Source: CAVTZP01 sp964456815 (GTDB lineage Bacteria; Chloroflexota; Dehalococcoidia; Dehalococcoidales; BS750m-G39). From it: 46,977 nucleotides of DNA. Below, piece after piece: positions 6,394 to 15,713 of the stretch. The stretch is from the NCBI GenBank assembly GCA_964456815.1, contig CAYWCO010000001.1, forward strand, positions 1 through 46,977, written 5' to 3'. Made by a program: the position numbers and the translations under genes. Below the pieces are notes generated by a model that was given only the letters and a program-made list of their open reading frames with translations, was not told where the DNA came from and did not search any database. The stretch's first letter is position 1, and every line of letters starts with the position of its first letter.

Positions 6394-7833
6394 GTGAGTA
6401 ATCAGAATCAAAGCGTACTTGACGATGACCGAATCGGCCGGTTGCTGCTGAAACTATCCCTTCCCGCGTTTCTCGGCATGTTTGTCATGACATTATACAA
6501 CGTGGTAGACACAATTTTTATTGGTCACTACGTTGGTCACCTCGGTATTGCCGGGCTTTCCATAGTTTTCCCCATCCAAATGCTGTCAATAGGAATTGGG
6601 GAAATGACGGGCATGGGCGGCGCATCATTGGTTTCAAGGTTAATCGGAGCCGGTAACATCCCCAGGGCAGAGCGCGCTATCGGTAACGCTATAACTACTA
6701 CTATTGTGCTATCAGCCATACTGATGACCGCCGGCTTAGCCAATCCAGACTTCTGGCTCAGGCTTATGGGCTCGTCGGAGACTATCCTCCCCTATGCCAG
6801 AGACTACATGACAATTATTCTCATCGGCATGTTTTTCATGATCTTCGCCATGGCATTAAATAGCCTAATAAGAGCCGAGGGAAATGCCCGCATACCGATG
6901 ATCGGAATGATAATAGGCGCTGTATTGAATATTATCCTTGATGCCATATTCATCATACCGCTGGGCATGGGGATAAAGGGAGCAGCGCTGGCTACCGTGA
7001 TAGCACAGCTAATTTCTGCCTTATACTTGATGAGCTATTATTTTGCTGGAAAGAGCTTCCTTAAAATTCATTCCAGAAACTTAATCGTTGAATGGAATAT
7101 TCTGAAAGCAATCCTTGCTATAGGAGTCGCCTCGTTTGCTAGGCTGCTGGCTGCGAGCCTATCCGCCGTTTTTGTGAATAGAATGCTTGTTGCCTATGGT
7201 GGTGACTATGCCGTGTCTGCCTTTGGCATCATTAACCGTATAATGATGTTTGCCATTATGCCCGGCATCGTTATCGGTGCTGGGCTTCAGCCGATACTCG
7301 GCTTCAATTACGGGGCAAAGCGCTATGACAGTGCGCTAAAGGCAATAAAGTTAGCCATTGCTGCGGCAACCGCGTGTTGCGTTGTAGTATTTATAGTTCT
7401 CTATTTCGCCCCGGAACCGTTTATTCGCCTTTTCACTACTGATAACGAGTTGATTGCCCTTAGCTCTTATGCTGCAAAGCGAATCTTCCTGGCTCTGTAT
7501 CTGATAGGCTTTATGATGGTCGGTTCACTGGTCTTCCAGTCAATCGGGAAGGCTACCCAGTCATTCGTCACTGCTATATCAAGGCCCTTTCTGTTCCTGA
7601 TTCCCCTGATATTCATACTGCCACAATTCTTACAGCTAGACGGCGTGTGGCTGGCATTTCCAATAGCCGATGCACTTGCATTCCTACTAACCCTCGCTCT
7701 ACTTCTCCCTCAGATAAGGGAACTCCGGAGTATGGACCTGTCAGCGAAAAGGGGGGGGCTACTACTCAGACCTGAGCACTGCGGTGAGGTTAAGTCGGGA
7801 GGTGTTACAAGCGGGATAAAATCCGAGGAATAA
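6394..7833 (+). CDS. MATE-family multidrug/Na+ antiporter
   Basis: The 479-aa protein has about 12 hydrophobic segments and the MATE pattern (LSLPAFLGMFVMTLYNVVDT near the start, GMGGASLVSRLIGAG, then NSLIRAEGNARIPM). The family exports cationic drugs or metabolites using Na+ or H+ gradients. It resembles the MepA/NorM-like branch that often follows MarR regulators. Start is GTG at 6394. About the last 23 residues (from PEHCGEVKSG) are polar, unlike the family, and are encoded antisense to a macB relic at 7762-7875; the gene therefore seems to have acquired a new C-terminal tail. Confidence 0.93.
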   Translation: MSNQNQSVLDDDRIGRLLLKLSLPAFLGMFVMTLYNVVDTIFIGHYVGHLGIAGLSIVFPIQMLSIGIGEMTGMGGASLVSRLIGAGNIPRAERAIGNAITTTIVLSAILMTAGLANPDFWLRLMGSSETILPYARDYMTIILIGMFFMIFAMALNSLIRAEGNARIPMIGMIIGAVLNIILDAIFIIPLGMGIKGAALATVIAQLISALYLMSYYFAGKSFLKIHSRNLIVEWNILKAILAIGVASFARLLAASLSAVFVNRMLVAYGGDYAVSAFGIINRIMMFAIMPGIVIGAGLQPILGFNYGAKRYDSALKAIKLAIAAATACCVVVFIVLYFAPEPFIRLFTTDNELIALSSYAAKRIFLALYLIGFMMVGSLVFQSIGKATQSFVTAISRPFLFLIPLIFILPQFLQLDGVWLAFPIADALAFLLTLALLLPQIRELRSMDLSAKRGGLLLRPEHCGEVKSGGVTSGIKSEE

Positions 7834-7875
7834 GCCAATGCCAACCAGTACAGAAACGGCAAGCGGAACTATGTC
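7762..7875 (-). pseudogene. Relic of a MacB-type ABC permease 3' end
   Basis: Read on the minus strand, this stretch encodes a peptide that aligns by eye with the last 37 residues of the intact MacB permease at 39437-40738: 25 of 37 residues agree, including the block GFYPA, the SRLN motif and the same position of the stop codon. There is no upstream coding continuity, so it is a decayed fragment. It lies antisense under the 3' end of the MATE gene and the first codons of the DUF58 gene. Confidence 0.82.
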
Positions 7876-9148
7876 AGGGTCCGGTGACGAAGGAAAGAGG
7901 CGTTTCTCACCGCAGCCAGCGGGTCTCCTGTTGGGCAAGTTTGGCTTACTCATCCTGCTGGCAGGCTTTCTGCTGGCGGCGTGGTACGGTCAGACAGTCA
8001 TTGTTGTCCTGCTTGGTCTGGCGCTAACGGCTGCTGGCTTGGCTAAGCTGTGGAGCCGGTTTTCGCTGGTGGGCGTAAGCTGTGAGCGCCTGTTGAGTCA
8101 GCAGCGTGTCTTCCCCGGCGAACACATTGAGTTAAGGCTGCAGCTCATCAACCGAAAGCTCCTGCCGCTTCCCTGGTTCCAAATGGATGACGAGATACCA
8201 CTCAAAATGTCCTCAGATATTCCACTTGCAGCAAATAATAGACCCGGATTCGGTTTCCTGAGCAAATCGGCGGCACTGCTCTGGTACACAAAGGTAAGCT
8301 GGAAAGAGCGCCTCTGTTGCCATAGGCGCGGCTATTACCAGTTGGGGCCGATAACGGTGACTGCCGGTGATATCTTCGGCTTTTATCCCCGCTCCATCAC
8401 CGAACCACTGATAGACCATGTTATTGTTTATCCAAAAATCTTTCCCATCACGCATCTGGGCATACCATCGTTGTATCCCATCGGCGAAACGACTGCTGAG
8501 CGGCGCATTTTTGAGGACCCCATCCGCGTCATCGGGGTACGCGACTACATTCCCCGTGACAGCCGCCGACATATTCACTGGAAGGCAACCGCCCGGCGCC
8601 AAGAACTACAGGTAAAGGTCTTTGAGCCCACCACAACGTTGAAGGTGGCAATTTTTCTAGCCGTTGATAGCTTCAGGGCAAGGCATGGCGAGGTCTATAC
8701 CGAGGAAGATTTCGAGCTAGGTATCAGTACTGCTGCCTCCATCGCCAGCTATCTTACTGAGCACCGCAGCGCGGTAGGATTGTTTGCCAACTCGTGTCTG
8801 GCTGATTCCGGTCAGCCAGCTACGCTGTTACCCGCTAGCGGCACCAGTCACCTGGTTGAGATTCTGGAAGCCCTCGCCAAGGTTACCCCCTCATCCAGCA
8901 GTCCCTTTGAGAAGTTCCTGCAAGCTGAGCGGACGGCCTTACCCTGGGGAACCACCCTTGTTTTCATACTCTGCAAGCCTTCGGAGTTACTAACGGAGCT
9001 ACTGCTCAGCCTGAAAGAGAGCGGACACAGGATGCTCGTTCTCCAGGTTGGTGATGCAGAGGAAAGTGAACCTCCGGGCACAATTGCCTGGCACCGAATC
9101 AGGCAGCCTGGAGATTTTACGATAGCAGGCACTGGGGGAACAAGATGA
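7838..9148 (+). CDS. DUF58 domain protein
   Basis: The 436-aa protein has two N-terminal membrane segments (about residues 28-65), a beta-rich middle and the DUF58 signature DYIPRDSRRHIHWKATARR, followed by a von Willebrand A-like region. DUF58 proteins pair with MoxR ATPases and transglutaminase/DUF4129 membrane proteins, as here; the set is thought to act in protein or complex maturation at the membrane, but the substrate is unknown. GAGG lies 8 nt before the ATG at 7838. The first dozen codons lie antisense to the macB relic; a second ATG at 7871 is possible. Confidence 0.9.
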   Translation: MPTSTETASGTMSGSGDEGKRRFSPQPAGLLLGKFGLLILLAGFLLAAWYGQTVIVVLLGLALTAAGLAKLWSRFSLVGVSCERLLSQQRVFPGEHIELRLQLINRKLLPLPWFQMDDEIPLKMSSDIPLAANNRPGFGFLSKSAALLWYTKVSWKERLCCHRRGYYQLGPITVTAGDIFGFYPRSITEPLIDHVIVYPKIFPITHLGIPSLYPIGETTAERRIFEDPIRVIGVRDYIPRDSRRHIHWKATARRQELQVKVFEPTTTLKVAIFLAVDSFRARHGEVYTEEDFELGISTAASIASYLTEHRSAVGLFANSCLADSGQPATLLPASGTSHLVEILEALAKVTPSSSSPFEKFLQAERTALPWGTTLVFILCKPSELLTELLLSLKESGHRMLVLQVGDAEESEPPGTIAWHRIRQPGDFTIAGTGGTR

Positions 9149-10572
9149 AGCTGGACTGGCGACAAGGCATTTTATATGTCGCCACAATAGGCATGGAGGG
9201 CTGCTGGCTGTATGCCCTGCTCGCCCTGCTAAACAGGCAGGCGGCTGATGGTCGCCTCTCCGTCGCAGGAATCATGGCGCTATATCCTGCCGCTTTCATC
9301 ATTAACGCTTTGCTTGCACGGCTGAGGTGGCCCAGAGCCTGCATTCTCATTGTGAGCTGGCTGGGGTGGGTGATGGGCATGCTGCTCATTGTAAAGGTGC
9401 AACTATTCGCTGACCTGCCGCTCCTGGACTCGGCATGGCTCCTGTCAATACCACAATCAATAGCCCAAGTGATATACACCTTCAGACCGGAGCTATTGAT
9501 TCTTCTGAGCACCGGCATTATTTGGTGGCTAAGCTGGCGGCTAGCCTCCCGCGTTGCCAACTTCCCATCAATGGTCAGTGAATTCCAGTTCGGGCTTGTT
9601 ATGCTTGTCTTGGTCTTCTTCGCCGCCTCCCAGTTAAAAGCCGGTCTCAATAACCCCGTTCCCATAGCCCTAAGCTTTTTCCTATTTGCCCTGCTTGGAA
9701 TATCGGTGGCGCATGCCCTGGAAGGCACAAGCTGGCTCTCCGGGCTCTACCAGGGACACTGGTCAGGACTCTTGCTGGTCAGTATCAGCCTGATTCTTCT
9801 TCTGGGTTTACTTGTCAGCGCGGTGGTAACACCTGACCTACTCCAGGTAATCTGGGGAGGTATCAAATGGGCTTGGGGGCTAATCTGGGGACTAATTATG
9901 AAAGTGCTTCTCTTTTTCGCCAGCCTTTTCCCTGAGCCAGAACCAGGTGAACTACCGTCTATGCCGTCTATGCCAGCAGCGGAACCTTCCGAGGAGTTTC
10001 AGCTGTGGACTATGCCGGAGTGGCTGCGGGGCGGTCTCCGCCTTAGCTGGAGCATCCTGGTGCTGGGACTTATTCTCCTCGCCCTGTGGCGTATCTCCTC
10101 TGGCATATTTCGCTGGATGCGCCGCAAGCTGTCCAGCATGGTAGGTGCCGAGTTTGAGCCAATGCCAGGCGCATTCAAAGCTGATTTTCTGAGCCTCTTA
10201 AAGCGCGCTCTTCTCAGATTGCTCAGACTGAAGCTGCCCTTCCGGTTAAGAGGGAAACAGGAGATATTGCCACCTGAGGTAGCCTCTGTACGCCAGACCT
10301 ACCGCCAGCTTCTGCGCTGGGCAGCCGCCGGTGGCTATCCCCGGCAGCTCTCGCAGACTCCGCACGAGTACTGCTACACTCTGACAGGCCTTCTGCCAGA
10401 AGCCAGTAAAGATCTAAATTTCGTTACGCAACAATATGTCAGGGCACGCTATGGAGCTTTGCTATCGGCGGGAGACGAACTAGACGAGCTGAGCCAGGCG
10501 TGGCACAGAGTCAAGCAAACCCGCCTGAAGAGAACAGCTACTGAGCTTGCTCATGATAAGGAGGTAAGTTAA
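9145..10572 (+). CDS. DUF4129-containing multi-pass membrane protein
   Basis: The 475-aa protein starts with about six hydrophobic segments, has two further ones around residues 210-260 and about 300, and ends in a cytoplasmic region. The last 90 residues match the DUF4129 pattern (VRQTYRQLLRWAAAGGYPR, then TPHEYCYTL and FVTQQYVRARYG). It lacks an obvious transglutaminase catalytic Cys-His-Asp core, unlike many proteins at this operon position. It overlaps the DUF58 stop by ATGA and is followed by moxR one base after its stop, so the three are a translationally coupled unit. Confidence 0.85.
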   Translation: MKLDWRQGILYVATIGMEGCWLYALLALLNRQAADGRLSVAGIMALYPAAFIINALLARLRWPRACILIVSWLGWVMGMLLIVKVQLFADLPLLDSAWLLSIPQSIAQVIYTFRPELLILLSTGIIWWLSWRLASRVANFPSMVSEFQFGLVMLVLVFFAASQLKAGLNNPVPIALSFFLFALLGISVAHALEGTSWLSGLYQGHWSGLLLVSISLILLLGLLVSAVVTPDLLQVIWGGIKWAWGLIWGLIMKVLLFFASLFPEPEPGELPSMPSMPAAEPSEEFQLWTMPEWLRGGLRLSWSILVLGLILLALWRISSGIFRWMRRKLSSMVGAEFEPMPGAFKADFLSLLKRALLRLLRLKLPFRLRGKQEILPPEVASVRQTYRQLLRWAAAGGYPRQLSQTPHEYCYTLTGLLPEASKDLNFVTQQYVRARYGALLSAGDELDELSQAWHRVKQTRLKRTATELAHDKEVS

Positions 10573-10573
10573 A

Positions 10574-11554
10574 GTGAAAAAAGCAACGTCAGAAACCAGC
10601 CCGGATATATCGCGCATAAAGCAGGCAGCCGATAAATTAGTAAATAATGTCACCAAGGTAATTGTCGGTAAGAAAGAGACCATTGAACTGGTCTTGGTAG
10701 CCCTGCTGTGCGAGGGGCATGTATTAATTGAAGACATGCCCGGCATCGGGAAAACAATGCTGGCTAAAGCGGTAGCTAAATCGCTGGGCTGCAGTTTCAA
10801 AAGAATACAAGCAACCCCGGACCTGCTTCCATCAGATGTAACGGGCATCCACTATTTCAACCAGAAGACCTCAGAATTTGAATTTCGGCCGGGCCCGATT
10901 ATGGCTAACATAGTGCTGGTCGATGAAATAAATCGAGCTACTCCGAGAACGCAGTCGTGCTTGCTGGAGTGCATGCAGGAGCAGCAGGTCACGGTTGACT
11001 TAGAGACAATACCTTTGCCCCGTCCATTCCTGATTATTGCTACACAGAATCCTGTTGAGTTGGAGGGTACTTTCCCATTGCCCGAGGCACAGCTGGACCG
11101 CTTTTTGCTTAGGGTTGGGCTGGGCTATCCCACCAAGGATGAGGAAGAGGTAATCTTGTCTAGATTCCAACACTCAAATCCCCTGGACAACCTAACCAGC
11201 GTAATTAAGGCAGCTGAACTGCTGGAGCTTCAGAAATTATGCCGTCACGTATACGTCGACGACTCAATTCGTGACTACGTTACTGCCATTACCAGGGCTA
11301 CGCGGTGTCACGAAAACATCAAGCTGGGCGCTAGCCCACGTGCCTCACTGGGCCTCCACCTTGCGTCCCAAGCTCTGGCGGCCATTCAAGGACACGGCTA
11401 CGTGATACCGGATGATGTAAAGTGCCTGACCGTACCTGCCCTAGCCCATCGCCTTATTGCCAAAACAGAGGCGCGATTAAGGGGACAGTCATTGGAGGCT
11501 ATAGTAAGTGAAATAGTGTCTACCGTGCCTGTGCCAGTAGAAGACCAGTCGTAA
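10574..11554 (+). CDS. moxR: MoxR-family AAA+ ATPase
   Basis: This 326-aa AAA+ protein has Walker A (MPGIGKTMLAKA), Walker B (LVDEINRATP), the TQNPVELEGTFPLPEAQLDR segment with sensor 1, and an arginine-rich C-terminal lid. MoxR ATPases act as chaperone-like motors for maturation of specific complexes, usually with VWA-domain partners such as DUF58 proteins. It is the last gene of the marR-MATE-DUF58-DUF4129 run. Start is GTG at 10574 behind AAGGAGGT. Confidence 0.95.
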   Translation: MKKATSETSPDISRIKQAADKLVNNVTKVIVGKKETIELVLVALLCEGHVLIEDMPGIGKTMLAKAVAKSLGCSFKRIQATPDLLPSDVTGIHYFNQKTSEFEFRPGPIMANIVLVDEINRATPRTQSCLLECMQEQQVTVDLETIPLPRPFLIIATQNPVELEGTFPLPEAQLDRFLLRVGLGYPTKDEEEVILSRFQHSNPLDNLTSVIKAAELLELQKLCRHVYVDDSIRDYVTAITRATRCHENIKLGASPRASLGLHLASQALAAIQGHGYVIPDDVKCLTVPALAHRLIAKTEARLRGQSLEAIVSEIVSTVPVPVEDQS

Positions 11555-11594
11555 GGACTACAAGGACACAAATTCTGGCACTGCTACAGACTTC

Positions 11595-11612
11595 GTGCTA
11601 AAATAATAGCAC
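11595..11612 (+). promoter_or_regulatory. Small inverted repeat before the acyl-CoA ligase gene
   Basis: GTGCTA and TAGCAC flank AAATAA, forming a perfect 6-bp inverted repeat 27 bp before the ligase start. No T tract follows, so an operator or message hairpin is more likely than a terminator. Confidence 0.3.
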
Positions 11613-11638
11613 TAAACTGGAAAGAGGTAGATTGAAAG

Positions 11639-13201
11639 GTGACCATTTCGGAGATGGTATCCCGAAATAGGCGAATGTATCCCGATGATACCGCGCTTAT
11701 TGAACTAAAACCAAGCCAGGGACTGAGAAAAGAAATCACCTGGAAGCAGTTTGACGAAAGGGTAAACCGGCTGGCCAACGCCCTTATCGAGCGGGGGGTT
11801 AAAAAAGGCGACCGGGTTATCCACTGGATGCTCAACTCCACTAGCTGGCTTGAGGCCTATTTCGGCATTATCAGGACGGGGGCATGGGCAGTGCCGCTTA
11901 ACTTCAGGTTTAGCAGCCAGGATTTTAAGTACTGTGCCGATATCGCTGAGGCTAAGGTGATGATTCTTGGCGAGCAGTTTATAGAGAGAGTAGAAGCTGC
12001 CCGTTCCCAACTACCCGCAATTAAGAGCTATATCCTCGTCGGGCAACCTTTGCCCGAATATATGGAGGATTTTGAAAAGGTAATAGACAGCTCTTCCCCC
12101 CAGCCAGTAGAGGTGGATTTGAGCGATGAGGATGAGTGCGGGCTGTACTTCACCTCGGGTACCACCGGGGCGCCCAAGCCGATACTGCTTACCCACAAGA
12201 ACATGGAATGTGCCGCCATAACCGAGAACCGCCACCACTATCAAACCCGTGAGGATAATTTTATTCTTATACCGCCCCTGTACCATACCGGAGCCAAGAT
12301 GCACTGGTTTGGCAGTCTGATTGTAGGCGGGCGCGCTACCCTGCTCACTGAAAGCAGCCCCCAGTATATTTTTGAAGCCATTCATAAAGAGAGAGGGACG
12401 ATAGTATGGCTGCTGGTGCCCTGGGCTCAGGATATTCTGATTGCCCTGGACAAGGGAGAGCTGAAGAAAGAGGACTACGACCTGAGCTGCTGGCGGCTTA
12501 TGCATATGGGGGCGCAACCTATACCGGTCAGCCTGATTAGGCATTGGAAGCAATACTTCCCCGATATGCAGTACGATACCAGCTACGGGCTAAGCGAATC
12601 CACCGGACCAGGATGCGTCAACCTTGGCATACAGAACCAGCATAAGCTGGAAGCTACGGGCAAGCCCGGCTTTAACTGGAAGACCCGTATTGTCAATGAT
12701 AAGGATGAGGATGTTGCTCCAGGAAAGGTCGGCGAGTTGTTAGTCAGGGGTAATGGGGTGATGAAGGAATACTACAAAAACCCGGAGAAGACGGCGGAAA
12801 CCTTAAAGGATGGCTGGCTACATACCGGCGATATGGCTAGAGAGGATGAGGAGGGGTTTATCTACATTGTTGATAGAAAAAAGGATGTGGTCATCACCGG
12901 GGGTGAGAATATCTTTCCTGTAGAGGTAGAAGAAGCCCTGCGGCGAAATTCCAAGATTTATGATGCCGCCGTAATTGGTATCCCCGATGAGAGGCTGGGG
13001 GAGATAGCTCTAGCCGTAATCGACCCCAAGCCGGGGGAGGCACTGACTGAAGAAGAGATAAATCAGTTCTGCGAACAGAATCTGCCTAGGTATAAGAGAC
13101 CAAGGCGCATCGTATTTGATAAGGTGCCACGAAATCCCACCGGCAAGATAGAAAAACCAAAACTAAGGCAAAAACACGCTGCACTTAGGAGGCCAGGTTG
13201 A
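11639..13201 (+). CDS. AMP-forming acyl-CoA synthetase/ligase
   Basis: The 520-aa protein belongs to the ANL superfamily: the phosphate loop TSGTTGAPKP is near residue 172, the A5 region YGLSESTGPG near 319, the hinge TGDMAREDEEGFIYIVDRKK near 396-415, and the catalytic lysine near the end in NPTGKIEKPKL. It activates a carboxylic acid with ATP and CoA; medium-chain or aromatic acids are likely but not provable. The start is GTG at 11639. Its stop overlaps the iorA start, so it is cotranscribed with the 2-oxoacid oxidoreductase genes; it could recycle the acids made by that pathway. Confidence 0.93.
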   Translation: MTISEMVSRNRRMYPDDTALIELKPSQGLRKEITWKQFDERVNRLANALIERGVKKGDRVIHWMLNSTSWLEAYFGIIRTGAWAVPLNFRFSSQDFKYCADIAEAKVMILGEQFIERVEAARSQLPAIKSYILVGQPLPEYMEDFEKVIDSSSPQPVEVDLSDEDECGLYFTSGTTGAPKPILLTHKNMECAAITENRHHYQTREDNFILIPPLYHTGAKMHWFGSLIVGGRATLLTESSPQYIFEAIHKERGTIVWLLVPWAQDILIALDKGELKKEDYDLSCWRLMHMGAQPIPVSLIRHWKQYFPDMQYDTSYGLSESTGPGCVNLGIQNQHKLEATGKPGFNWKTRIVNDKDEDVAPGKVGELLVRGNGVMKEYYKNPEKTAETLKDGWLHTGDMAREDEEGFIYIVDRKKDVVITGGENIFPVEVEEALRRNSKIYDAAVIGIPDERLGEIALAVIDPKPGEALTEEEINQFCEQNLPRYKRPRRIVFDKVPRNPTGKIEKPKLRQKHAALRRPG

Positions 13202-15096
13202 AAGAATTAACTGTGAGTTCTGATGCCCCCGGGGAAAGGCTTTTTGTCCTGGGCAATGAGGCGATAGCCAGGGGGGCGATTGAGGCCGGGGTTCAGGTGG
13301 TGGCTGCCTATCCCGGCACCCCATCAAGTGAAATACTGGAAACCCTGGCCGGGGTAGCCAAAGAGCTTGACATGTACGTTGAGTGGTCAACCAATGAGAA
13401 GGTTGCCTTTGAGGTTGCCCTCGCCGCCTCAATCTGTGGTGTAAGAGCCATGGCATCTATGAAACACGTTGGGGTAAATGTAGCCCACGACCCGCTAATG
13501 ACCGCCAGTTATATAGGCGCCAAAGGGGGGCTGGTTCTGGTCTCCGCTGATGACCCGTGGGCGTGGAGCTCCCAGAATGAGCAGGATAACCGTTATATCG
13601 CCCTGCAGGGCTACATACCAGTCCTTGAGCCCTCCTCAGTCCAGGAAGCCAAAGATATGATGGCTGACGCCTTCAAGCTCTCCGAGGAATTCAAGCACCT
13701 TTTCATGCTCCGGCCGGTAACCAGGATAAGCCATGCACGGAGTGATATCGTCCTGGGGGAAATATCACGGGAAAGGAGAAAGGGCTCCTTTAAAAAAGAC
13801 CGCACCTGGTTGGTCTATACCCCGCGCGAGGCCAGAATAAACAAACCTTTGATGCTGGAAAGGTTTGAAAAAATAAAGAAAGCGGTGAATACCCTCCCCT
13901 ATAATCAGCTAAAGCTCGCTGAGGGAGCCAAACTGGGCATCATCGCCTGCGGGTTGTCCTACAGCTATACTTTGGAGGCGGTAAAGTGGCTGGGGATTGA
14001 GGACAGGGTCTCCATACTCAAGATTGGCACCCCCCACCCCCTCCCCGAGGAACTGGTAATAAAATTGCTAAACTCAGTAAAAGAGGCGCTGGTAGTAGAG
14101 GAACTGGACCCCTTTGTTGAGCTACATGTCAAAGCCATCGCCGGGGAGCATAATATCCCGATTAAAATTCACGGTAAGGACTTGGTGCCCCGGATTGGAG
14201 AGCTATCCACCAGAAAGGTCACCGAGGCTATTATCCAGTTAACCGGCTCCAAGCCTCCGGTCGATTTCGCGGCGCTAGATAAGCTGGAGAGAGAAGTAGC
14301 CCCCCTCCTCCCGTGGCGACCACCCGCCCTATGCCCTGGCTGCCCCCACCGTGCCTCCCACTATGCCATCAGGATAGCCTCACGAAGAGTAGCCAGAGAC
14401 CTTGGCCAAGAGGTAGAGCCTATCTACCCGGGTGACATTGGCTGCTATAATCTAGCCTATAACCCACCACAAGAAGCGTCAGATACCACCATCTGTATGG
14501 GAGGCAGCTTCGGCATCGCCAACGGGTTAGCCCATGTGGTTGGCGCACCAATAGTAGCCCACCTGGGCGACTCTACCTTCTTTCATGCCGGGATACCACC
14601 GCTAATAAATGCCGTCTACAATAAGGCAAACATAACCATGGTAATACTTGATAACTCAGCCACGGCTATGACTGGCTTCCAGCCTCATCCTGGCACCGGT
14701 CATACCGCTACCGGAGACGAGACCGTCTTGCTAAAACCAGAGGATATAGCCAGAGCCTGCGGGGTAGAATTCGTCGAGGTCGTCGACCCCTTTGACCTGA
14801 AAACAGCAGCCAAGGCTATAGAAAAAGCAATAAGGTTCCCCGGACCGGCGGTCGTAGTCTCCCGAAGGCTGTGCACCATAATTGACCAGAGGGAGAAGAG
14901 GAAACGGGGGGAGAAGGTTATCCTCTACTCCATAGACCCGGACAAATGCAATATTAAATGTAACGCCTGCATCGAGCTCCTGGGCTGCCCGGCGATAATA
15001 AAACAGGGGGCTAAGACGGTAATTGACAGCTCGCTGTGCACTGGTTGCGGGCTCTGTGCCCAGGTCTGTCCCCATAAAGCTATAATACAGGAGTAA
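13198..15096 (+). CDS. iorA: Indolepyruvate (2-oxoacid):ferredoxin oxidoreductase, alpha subunit
   Basis: The 632-aa protein has an N-terminal pyrimidine-binding domain (AAYPGTPSSEILETL), a thiamine diphosphate domain (GDIGCYNLAY, then HLGDSTFFHAG, and DNSATAMTGFQPHPG) and a C-terminal two-cluster ferredoxin domain (CNIKCNACIELLGCP; CTGCGLCAQVCP). This is the IorA architecture. The enzyme decarboxylates aryl or branched 2-oxoacids to acyl-CoA and reduces ferredoxin, using oxoacids from amino acid transamination. Start is TTG at 13198 with AGGAGG five bases before it, overlapping the ligase stop. Confidence 0.96.
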   Translation: MKELTVSSDAPGERLFVLGNEAIARGAIEAGVQVVAAYPGTPSSEILETLAGVAKELDMYVEWSTNEKVAFEVALAASICGVRAMASMKHVGVNVAHDPLMTASYIGAKGGLVLVSADDPWAWSSQNEQDNRYIALQGYIPVLEPSSVQEAKDMMADAFKLSEEFKHLFMLRPVTRISHARSDIVLGEISRERRKGSFKKDRTWLVYTPREARINKPLMLERFEKIKKAVNTLPYNQLKLAEGAKLGIIACGLSYSYTLEAVKWLGIEDRVSILKIGTPHPLPEELVIKLLNSVKEALVVEELDPFVELHVKAIAGEHNIPIKIHGKDLVPRIGELSTRKVTEAIIQLTGSKPPVDFAALDKLEREVAPLLPWRPPALCPGCPHRASHYAIRIASRRVARDLGQEVEPIYPGDIGCYNLAYNPPQEASDTTICMGGSFGIANGLAHVVGAPIVAHLGDSTFFHAGIPPLINAVYNKANITMVILDNSATAMTGFQPHPGTGHTATGDETVLLKPEDIARACGVEFVEVVDPFDLKTAAKAIEKAIRFPGPAVVVSRRLCTIIDQREKRKRGEKVILYSIDPDKCNIKCNACIELLGCPAIIKQGAKTVIDSSLCTGCGLCAQVCPHKAIIQE

Positions 15097-15101
15097 AGGG
15101 A

Positions 15102-15713
15102 ATGGTAAAGGAATTCAATATACTAATCACCGGTGTCGGCGGGCAGGGGGTGATTTTGATGTCGGAGCTCCTGGGAAAGGCAGCCGTCGCCGATGGACTG
15201 AGGATTAGAGGCTCTGAGATATTGGGGATGGCAGTCAGGGGCGGCTCGGTAACCAGTATCATCAGAATTGGAGACGAGGTCTATGGCCCCCTCCTCCCGG
15301 CGGGAAAGTGTAACGCCCTGGTCGGCATGGAGCCGGCGGAGGCACTGAGAAATATTGTCTATCTAGCAAAGTCCAGCCTGGTCATAATCAATACGGCGGC
15401 AACTATTCCCTTCACCGTCTCCGTGGGTGAAAGTAAATACCCCAGCCTGGAGGAAATCCTGGGACAGCTGGGCAAAGCCTCAGGCAGGATAATCCAGCTA
15501 GATGCGGCTCAACTGGCTCAAGAAGCGGGAAGCCTGCTGGCCACCAACATTGTGATGCTGGGGGCATTATTCGGCAGCGGGCAACTTCCCATAAAAATAG
15601 CCACCATAAAGGAAGCCATCCAGGCGCGTTTCCCGGCTAAAGTAGCTCCGCTTAATATCAAAACCTTTGACCTGGGCTACCAGACGTGCCGAGAGGCATT
15701 AAGCCCGGCTTAA
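15102..15713 (+). CDS. iorB: Indolepyruvate:ferredoxin oxidoreductase, beta (gamma-type) subunit
   Basis: The 203-aa protein begins with ITGVGGQGVILMSELLGKAA, the hallmark of the gamma domain of 2-oxoacid:ferredoxin oxidoreductases, and contains SEILGMAVRGGSVTS. It forms the heteromeric enzyme with IorA, which ends 5 bp upstream. Its TAA stop shares the palindrome TTAA with the stop of the convergent CoA-transferase gene, so there is no room for a bidirectional terminator between them. Confidence 0.95.
   Translation: MVKEFNILITGVGGQGVILMSELLGKAAVADGLRIRGSEILGMAVRGGSVTSIIRIGDEVYGPLLPAGKCNALVGMEPAEALRNIVYLAKSSLVIINTAATIPFTVSVGESKYPSLEEILGQLGKASGRIIQLDAAQLAQEAGSLLATNIVMLGALFGSGQLPIKIATIKEAIQARFPAKVAPLNIKTFDLGYQTCREALSPA

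Noticed and set aside
9117..9728. 203-aa minus-strand frame inside the DUF4129 gene
   Set aside because: It has no membrane pattern or family motif and lies fully antisense to a gene supported by operon context.
12011..12553. 180-aa minus-strand frame inside the acyl-CoA ligase gene
   Set aside because: The plus strand has all ANL motifs in order; the antisense frame is a shadow.
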